Positions 1 through 5,549 of a stretch of 5,549 nt of DNA are shown here, piece after piece. The notes beneath the pieces are model-generated. The model was not told the origin of the DNA and did no database searches. It worked only from the letters and a program-made list of their open reading frames with translations. The stretch comes from an uncultured Ignavibacteriales bacterium (GTDB taxonomy: Bacteria; Bacteroidota; Ignavibacteria; Ignavibacteriales; Ignavibacteriaceae). Each line of letters starts with the position of its first letter. The stretch's first letter is position 1. A program made the position numbers and the translations under genes. The stretch is from positions 1 to 5,549 of the forward strand of contig CAJXGP010000175.1 in assembly GCA_913053915.1 (NCBI GenBank). The letters run 5' to 3'.

Positions 1-3000
1 GAAATTCTAGCACCGAATGGAAAGTTAATTGCATGGAGTAGATATTTAGCAGTTCCTCAAATCGATGTATTTCCCTTAGCATTTCCTATCGGGGAGGCTC
101 ATTTCTACAACAGTGAATTAGTTACTTATTTAACAGTAACGGAAACAGTGGTTGTAGGTAATGATCAATTCTATTTTTTAGTGAGCTTACCGATAGAAAA
201 ACATTATAAACTTCAAAACATCTATTATGAGCAAATTAATTTTTCTGAAGCGCTTTCCAATAAATTCTTAACTCAATTTACAATATCCTATAATCCTTTT
301 ATTGAAGCCCCAAAGAATGGGAGGGTACATTCATTTTCTTTTCTTAACAATAAAAATGATAAAATTGGCACTGTAAGTTTTGTTAAACCCTTTTTAGGTA
401 CAGCAACAAATTTAATTTATACTCAGGCTGATGAAATTCAAACGATATTAGTTGCATTCGGTTTTTTACTTGTGGCATTTGGTTTTCGAAATGAATATAA
501 GCAACTAAAATACTGCTCATTGAAATTACTTTTATTTGTTTTTTACTGTGCGGCATTTAGAGCTATATTATATTATTTGGGAATACCCTCGAACTTTGTG
601 AGGGGGTTCTTAACAGATCCGTCACTATTTTCAACTACTTTTGTCGGGGGTATAGTTAAATCTCCGGTTGAGTTTTTTATCACAAATTTGTTTTTACTTA
701 TTATTGTAATTACTGCTTTCAGATATTTAACGGATTACCTTAGTTCAAAGGAGTCATCGAAACATAAGAGTATTTTATTTCTTCCGGTTATTTTTATACC
801 GATTGTTTTTGTTTTTTTGATTACACTTAGAGGATTGAGCGCCTCAATTAAAAGTGTAATTTTCGATTCTACGATCAGATATTTTAAAGAACCTGCTTTA
901 ATTCCCAATTTAGCCTCAGTTTTAATGAATTTAAATGTTCTTTTAATTGGGATATCGGCGGTTTTATTTTTAAGTGCTGTTGTTTTAATTTTATTTTTAT
1001 TCATACAAAAAAGAGAAAGAAAATATTTTCTGCCGGCATTTTTTATAATATTTATTTCATTTCAAATAGTTGGTATTATATTTATTCAAAAGCAACATGA
1101 GCCGCTGATCACACCCACCTTAAGCATTATTTTTATTACTCTTATTTTTTTATTAATCTACAAATTGTTAGTTGGAAAAATATCATCGGTTTATAATTAT
1201 TTATACGCAACTGTTATTGCTTCGATAATTACCATTACATTGATGAACTTTTTTAATTTACAATTGGAAAAGAATTCATTAAAAACAACTGCATTGGAGA
1301 TTAATCGTTCAAATGATCATCTTTTGCGTTTCCTGATAACTGAAACACTGGAAAATTTGAATAATAATCCCAATGTACTAAATACATTTATTAATAATGA
1401 TATTAATTATAATGCTGCAGCATTTTTAATCTGGAGTAATAGTTCGCTGCAGAGAGAATCATTGAGTTCCTCAATTACTTTATTTAACAATAATCAAAAA
1501 ATGATTGGTAAGTTCGAGGTTGGAGTTGATACGTTTGCAATACACGGTACGGCTTTTAATAATTTAAGCAATTCGCGACCTAAAATTATAGAGGTAAATG
1601 ATCCTAGTGATTCTATAAATAGGGTAATTACCGGAATTATTCCTATTAACGACAGAGGTATTCCAATCGGTTATGTAGCAGCTTCGATTAGTTTTAATAT
1701 GCAAAACTTAGGGGCACAAAACATCCCGGATTTTTTGGAATCGAAGTCAAACATTATTAATTCCGTTATCGATATTAAACATCTTAAGATTTTTGAATTT
1801 TCAGATTCAAAATTAATACAAGTTTATGGTGATATTTATCCTTCCCGGGATCAAATCAAACCTATTCTTAATGCTGATTTTTCCCAAGATAATGAAGCAT
1901 GGTTAATTCTAAATTTGAATGGAATTAATTATGTAACATTTGTTTTAAAAACCGGAACCGGAGAATTTGCTAAAATTACTTCCGTTTCATTGAAAGAAAA
2001 AAATATTTCTTGGGAATTATATAATTTTTTTAAGATATTCATCATCCACAGTTTATTTATTATTACTCTATTTTTAATTCTTTTAATTATTAATTTTAAA
2101 AAAATTAAGTATAGTTTCAGAACGCAACTACTTGCTACGTTCCTTTTTATTTCATTATTGCCTGTGATAATTCTTGCTGTTTATAATAGGCAGGTAGTCA
2201 AACAAAGAAGTCAGACTGCTATATTTAATGAACTTAGTGAAAGATCAAAATATATTGAACAGTATATATCAGAAGAGATGAAAGAAACAAAAAGCACTAA
2301 TTACATTAAAGCATTTGAAACCGCAGGTAAGGATTTCGGTATCTCTTTTGCAATATATGAGGGACATAATCAAATCTATAATTCGAAAAATCAATATTAT
2401 AATATCGGGTTATTTAGTGAAAATCTTGATCCACAGGCATATTATGAGTTAAATTATTTAAGCTACAGAGAATATTTAACTAAACAAAAAATCGAAAATT
2501 TCATTTATGATGCATATTACAAAAGGATTATGATTAGAGGACGCGATTTTATTCTGGGAGTAAACGATGCATTCAATAAAGTAAGATTAACTTTTTCCGT
2601 TATCGATATAGATGTATTTTTATTCGGAGTTTATTCTTTTGCAACTTTAATCATTATAATAATAAGCACAATTTTAGCCGATAAAATATCTTCACCGATT
2701 AGAAGGTTAACTAAAGCTACAACTGCCGTGGCTAGGGGCGATTTAAATGTTACTTTAAGGAATAATGATGAGGGAGAAATAGGAAAATTAATCGATGGAT
2801 TTAATACTATGATAAAAGAACTTCAAAAAAATCAAACCGAGTTGGCTGCGTTGGAACGGGAGAATGCATGGAAGGAAATGGCTAAACAAGTTGCTCACGA
2901 AATTAAAAATCCACTTACCCCGATGAAGCTTGCCGTTCAGCAATTAATTGCTTCTTATAATAATAAAGATAAAAACTTTGATCCGATATTTGATAAAGTT

Positions 3001-3525
3001 TCAAAAACCATTTTAAACCAAATTGAAAATCTCAACTTAATTGCTTCAGAATTTTCAAGATTTGCTCGAATGCCTAATTATAATTTAAAAGTGTTGGACC
3101 TTATCCCTATTCTTCGTGATACTTCCAACTTATTTTTTGATGAGAAAATTAATATAAAAATATCTTCAGATTCTGATTCTATCTTAATAGAAGCGGATGA
3201 TTCGCAGTTAAGAAGATTATTCATAAATTTAATAAGGAATTCCATTCAGGCAAAAGCTAACCGTATCGATGTTTCGATCCGGAGGGAACTAGCAGGTGTT
3301 TCAATAATCGTTAGTGACAACGGAAAGGGAATGACCGCTGAAATTAAAAGCAGAATATTTGAGCCGAATTTTACAACCAAAGATAAAGGCATGGGATTAG
3401 GGTTAAAACTTGCTAAAAGATCTTTAGAAGGGATCAACGGGAGTATTTCATTAATGGAAAGTTCAACTTCAGGAACGAAATTCAAAATTATTATTCCTGT
3501 TTTTAATAAAGATAAAGACAAATGA
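1..3525 (+). CDS. Multi-pass membrane sensor histidine kinase, NtrY-like C-terminal module (5' partial)
   Basis: Sensor kinase that should autophosphorylate a histidine and pass phosphate to a separate response regulator; no receiver domain is present. The frame has no stop from base 1, so the gene is cut by the window edge; the GTG at 148 lies inside a continuous domain and is not the start. Numbering residues from base 1: about 1-145 is a probable extracytoplasmic sensor; hydrophobic helices lie near 146-163, 173-192, 224-241, 258-276, 311-335, 343-361, 371-389 and 401-418; about 419-676 is a second extracytoplasmic region ending in a Cache-like stretch (GIPIGYVAAS); helices follow at 677-699 and 710-728; 729-871 is a third sensor region; a helix spans 872-893; HAMP is about 894-942. 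HisKA has the H-box HEIKNPLTPMKL with H966. HATPase_c has the N-box (N1076, N1080), G1 DNGKGM at 1106-1111, the F-box FEPNFTTK and G2 GMGLGL at 1130-1135. All catalytic motifs look intact. The H-box resembles NtrY, whose partners are usually NtrC-type sigma-54 activators, but no PAS domain separates HAMP from HisKA. The signal is unknown. The kinase assignment is firm; the NtrY-like label is by resemblance. Confidence 0.95.
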   Translation, partial: EILAPNGKLIAWSRYLAVPQIDVFPLAFPIGEAHFYNSELVTYLTVTETVVVGNDQFYFLVSLPIEKHYKLQNIYYEQINFSEALSNKFLTQFTISYNPFIEAPKNGRVHSFSFLNNKNDKIGTVSFVKPFLGTATNLIYTQADEIQTILVAFGFLLVAFGFRNEYKQLKYCSLKLLLFVFYCAAFRAILYYLGIPSNFVRGFLTDPSLFSTTFVGGIVKSPVEFFITNLFLLIIVITAFRYLTDYLSSKESSKHKSILFLPVIFIPIVFVFLITLRGLSASIKSVIFDSTIRYFKEPALIPNLASVLMNLNVLLIGISAVLFLSAVVLILFLFIQKRERKYFLPAFFIIFISFQIVGIIFIQKQHEPLITPTLSIIFITLIFLLIYKLLVGKISSVYNYLYATVIASIITITLMNFFNLQLEKNSLKTTALEINRSNDHLLRFLITETLENLNNNPNVLNTFINNDINYNAAAFLIWSNSSLQRESLSSSITLFNNNQKMIGKFEVGVDTFAIHGTAFNNLSNSRPKIIEVNDPSDSINRVITGIIPINDRGIPIGYVAASISFNMQNLGAQNIPDFLESKSNIINSVIDIKHLKIFEFSDSKLIQVYGDIYPSRDQIKPILNADFSQDNEAWLILNLNGINYVTFVLKTGTGEFAKITSVSLKEKNISWELYNFFKIFIIHSLFIITLFLILLIINFKKIKYSFRTQLLATFLFISLLPVIILAVYNRQVVKQRSQTAIFNELSERSKYIEQYISEEMKETKSTNYIKAFETAGKDFGISFAIYEGHNQIYNSKNQYYNIGLFSENLDPQAYYELNYLSYREYLTKQKIENFIYDAYYKRIMIRGRDFILGVNDAFNKVRLTFSVIDIDVFLFGVYSFATLIIIIISTILADKISSPIRRLTKATTAVARGDLNVTLRNNDEGEIGKLIDGFNTMIKELQKNQTELAALERENAWKEMAKQVAHEIKNPLTPMKLAVQQLIASYNNKDKNFDPIFDKVSKTILNQIENLNLIASEFSRFARMPNYNLKVLDLIPILRDTSNLFFDEKINIKISSDSDSILIEADDSQLRRLFINLIRNSIQAKANRIDVSIRRELAGVSIIVSDNGKGMTAEIKSRIFEPNFTTKDKGMGLGLKLAKRSLEGINGSISLMESSTSGTKFKIIIPVFNKDKDK
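3522..3525 (+). other. ATGA stop/start overlap between kinase and helicase genes
   Basis: The TGA ending the kinase (3523-3525) overlaps the ATG of the helicase (3522-3524) by four bases. This is the classic arrangement for genes on one transcript, where ribosomes ending the first gene can reinitiate on the second. The preceding bases are A/T-rich with no recognisable Shine-Dalgarno sequence, which is common in Bacteroidota-like bacteria and fits coupling or leaderless-style initiation cues. The overlap is seen directly; coupling is inferred. Confidence 0.9.
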
Positions 3526-5549
3526 ATACTTTAACTCCACATCAAAAAGCTGCCCTGAATATCACAAACCATATTTTACTAACAGCTAATGCCGGTTCCG
3601 GAAAAACTTTTGTTCTTTCAAAACGATATCTCGAAGTTGCGTTATCTGAAAATATTCAGTTAAGAAATATAGCTGCAATCACTTTTACCGATAAGGCAGC
3701 GAGTGAATTATATAAAAAAATTGCTAAAGAGATAGATGATAAACTTAAAGAATCATCTGATCCGAATGAAATAAATAAATTGAAAAGCATAAGGAGGCAA
3801 CTTGTATCGGCAAATATATCTACTATTCATTCTTTTTGTATGGATATCTTAAGAGAACATCCTGTTGAATCTGATTTGGATGCAAACTTTATTGCAATAG
3901 ATGAACAGCTTTCCAATGAGTTAATTGAATTGTCTGTTGAACAGGTGATAAAGAGTTCTATCAATGACGAAGGTAAATCAGAGCTATTAAAATATCTGAT
4001 AAGGGTTTTTGCTTCGAAAGATATATTGGCTAAGGAATTAATCCACCTCGTCAAAAATCGTAAAAATGTTCTTAAAATTGACGAATTATTATATAATCGG
4101 GAAGAAAAAGAAATAGCCCGATTTTTCCATGATTCATATATCAATTTAATAGATAAGATTTTTCTTAATGATTTTGATTTTGTAATAAGAAGTTTAACCG
4201 GTATTAATGACTTTATATTGGAAAATGAACCCAACAATACTATTGCTTTGGAAGTTAAAAATCTTATTGCCCGATTATCAAAGGAAAAGGATTTTGAAAA
4301 AGTTATCAACTTATTATGTATGATAAAAAATCTAGCATTTACAAATTTCACTACAATTAGAATTAGGAGCTATTTTGATAAAAAATATAGAAAGCAAACT
4401 AAAAATGATACTAAATTTTTAGAAGAATATTTTTCATACTTAAATTATTTGGAAGATACAATCTCTAATAATAACGCAGAACCGGGATTAGCCAAATTTG
4501 GGAAAGCTATTATTCAATTATTTAATGATACTTTGAAAATATATGATGAGAAAAAAGCAGAAAATGGTTATTTGGATTACGAAGATATATTACTAAATAC
4601 TCAAAAAATTATATTAAATCAGCAAGTAAAAAATTCGCTTATTGAGAAATATAAGTATGTAATGATAGATGAATATCAGGATACCAATGAAATCCAATAT
4701 AATATATATTTTCCGATATTGGATGATTTAAAGAAAAATAATTTATTTGTAGTGGGTGATGAAAAACAAAGTATTTATATGTTTCGTGACGCAGAGCTGG
4801 AGATATTTACTAGAACAAGAAAAGATATTGAATCAACTTCCGGTAAGAATTTTATATTATCTTTACCCGATAGTTTTAGAATGGCGCCCGCATTGTGTTT
4901 GTTTACAAACTTACTTTTTGAAAATTTATTTCACAATCCAAAAGAATTATTTAACGAAGTATCCCATTCAAATTTGGTTTGTGCTCGAAGCGATGAATTT
5001 GAAGGGCACATTGAAATCCTGATTGCCGGAAGGGATAATGCATTAAGCTTACACAATCTTACTGAAAGTGATGCTAAACGGCAAGAAGAATTCGATAACG
5101 ATGAAGCAGAATTGCTATCAAGGAGGATATTGAAATTAATAGGGTCGACTGAGAATGATGAAAAAATAAATTGGGGAGATATTGCCGTCTTATGTCGCAA
5201 ACGTAAATCTTTTAAAGAACTCGAGAAGGTATTTATTAAGTTCAATATTCCCTTTATAATACTGGGTGGTAAAGGATTTTATCAAAGGCAGTCGGTTTAT
5301 GACATATACAACTATTTTTCTTTTTTCCTCGATGATAAAAACGATACTTCATTAGTAGGGATATTACGCTCTCCCTTTTTCAATATATCAGATTCTCTGA
5401 TATTGGAAATATCTATGCAACACGGTAACTATTATTGGGAAAAATTACAAACCTATTGTCAACAAAAAAATGAACTATTCGATATATTGAAAATACTAAG
5501 AGAGAATTTAATTTTATCCAAAAGCATAGATTCCGCCACAATTTTAAGG
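3522..5549 (+). CDS. UvrD/Rep-family helicase, AddA/RecB-like (3' partial)
   Basis: ATP-dependent superfamily 1A DNA helicase, probably the AddA-type subunit of a helicase-nuclease that processes double-strand breaks for recombination. All 676 codons to the window end are open, and the gene continues beyond. Visible motifs: Q motif LTPHQ (4-8); Walker A ANAGSGKT (22-29, K28); Ia ITFTDKAASEL (53-63); Ic ISTIHSFC (99-106); a divergent stretch at 107-379 fitting the 1B insertion; LDYEDIL (351-357), an AddA/RecB-type motif just before motif II; Walker B VMIDEYQDTN (380-389, D383/E384); III VVGDEKQSIYMFRDAE (410-425, Q416 and R422); IV SFRM with R453; domain 2 segments IAVLCR (554-559), GGKGFYQRQSVYD (582-594) and LRSPFF (615-620). 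The ATG is chosen because the Q motif follows at once and it overlaps the kinase stop as ATGA. There is no clear Shine-Dalgarno sequence. Motifs V and VI and any C-terminal nuclease are outside, so full AddA, a nuclease-less relative or another long UvrD paralogue cannot be separated; PcrA or UvrD proper is less likely given the AddA-like motifs. Confidence 0.93.
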   Translation, partial: MNTLTPHQKAALNITNHILLTANAGSGKTFVLSKRYLEVALSENIQLRNIAAITFTDKAASELYKKIAKEIDDKLKESSDPNEINKLKSIRRQLVSANISTIHSFCMDILREHPVESDLDANFIAIDEQLSNELIELSVEQVIKSSINDEGKSELLKYLIRVFASKDILAKELIHLVKNRKNVLKIDELLYNREEKEIARFFHDSYINLIDKIFLNDFDFVIRSLTGINDFILENEPNNTIALEVKNLIARLSKEKDFEKVINLLCMIKNLAFTNFTTIRIRSYFDKKYRKQTKNDTKFLEEYFSYLNYLEDTISNNNAEPGLAKFGKAIIQLFNDTLKIYDEKKAENGYLDYEDILLNTQKIILNQQVKNSLIEKYKYVMIDEYQDTNEIQYNIYFPILDDLKKNNLFVVGDEKQSIYMFRDAELEIFTRTRKDIESTSGKNFILSLPDSFRMAPALCLFTNLLFENLFHNPKELFNEVSHSNLVCARSDEFEGHIEILIAGRDNALSLHNLTESDAKRQEEFDNDEAELLSRRILKLIGSTENDEKINWGDIAVLCRKRKSFKELEKVFIKFNIPFIILGGKGFYQRQSVYDIYNYFSFFLDDKNDTSLVGILRSPFFNISDSLILEISMQHGNYYWEKLQTYCQQKNELFDILKILRENLILSKSIDSATILR

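Noticed and set aside
735..1004. Minus-strand open frame of 89 codons
   Set aside because: It is antisense to kinase membrane helices; the lysine/threonine-rich translation is the complement of hydrophobic codons.
3246..3521. Minus-strand open frame of 91 codons
   Set aside because: It is antisense to the kinase ATP-binding domain, whose N, G1, F and G2 boxes are intact on the plus strand.
3501..3521. Possible promoter or terminator at the gene junction
   Set aside because: The junction is an overlap with no intergenic space, no inverted repeat and no convincing promoter boxes beyond general AT richness.
3714..3720. Run of seven A in the helicase gene (another at 5464-5470) as a possible programmed frameshift site
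   Set aside because: The helicase frame continues unbroken through both runs with conserved motifs on either side of the first; A runs are expected at this base composition.
3827..4351. Minus-strand open frame of 174 codons
   Set aside because: It lies entirely inside the helicase gene, which has continuous motif-bearing coding on the plus strand. Its translation is a serine/isoleucine/lysine-rich string with no domain, as expected from an antisense shadow in AT-rich DNA.
4756..5022. Plus-strand open frame of 88 codons in another frame
   Set aside because: It overlaps helicase motifs III and IV, has no motif of its own and no ribosome binding site; it is a frame shadow.
4931..5245. Minus-strand open frame of 104 codons
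   Set aside because: It is antisense to the helicase domain 2 region, serine/leucine-rich with no recognisable domain.

Overview
The window is AT-rich and almost wholly coding. It holds two large plus-strand genes, and both run off an edge: the first is cut at its 5' end and the second at its 3' end. I found no RNA gene, mobile element, CRISPR array, convincing repeat or intergenic gap.

Organism: the low-GC composition, the lack of a clear Shine-Dalgarno sequence before the second gene, and the style of both proteins suggest the Bacteroidota/Chlorobiota/Ignavibacteriota group, with an Ignavibacteria-like bacterium as my best guess. This is inferred from family resemblance, not from a marker gene.

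Layout: bases 1-3525 encode 1174 visible residues of a membrane sensor histidine kinase. It has an extracytoplasmic N-terminal region, a bundle of about eight membrane helices, a second large extracytoplasmic region, and then an NtrY-like module (two helices, an extracytoplasmic sensor, a helix, HAMP, HisKA and HATPase_c). The reading frame is open back to base 1, so the true start lies upstream. Bases 3522-5549 encode the first 676 residues of a UvrD/Rep-family (superfamily 1A) helicase of the AddA/RecB type, with helicase motifs Q, I, Ia, Ic, II, III and IV visible. The rest of the helicase core, and any nuclease domain, lie beyond the window.

The two genes overlap by four bases (ATGA), so they are probably co-transcribed and possibly translationally coupled. 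The kinase would sense an unknown signal at the cell surface and pass phosphate to a response regulator that is not in the window. The helicase would act in the cytoplasm in double-strand break processing. No direct functional link is visible, and the pairing may reflect compact gene packing. I see no strong evidence for a new system; the kinase architecture and its coupling to a recombination helicase are the points most worth a second look.
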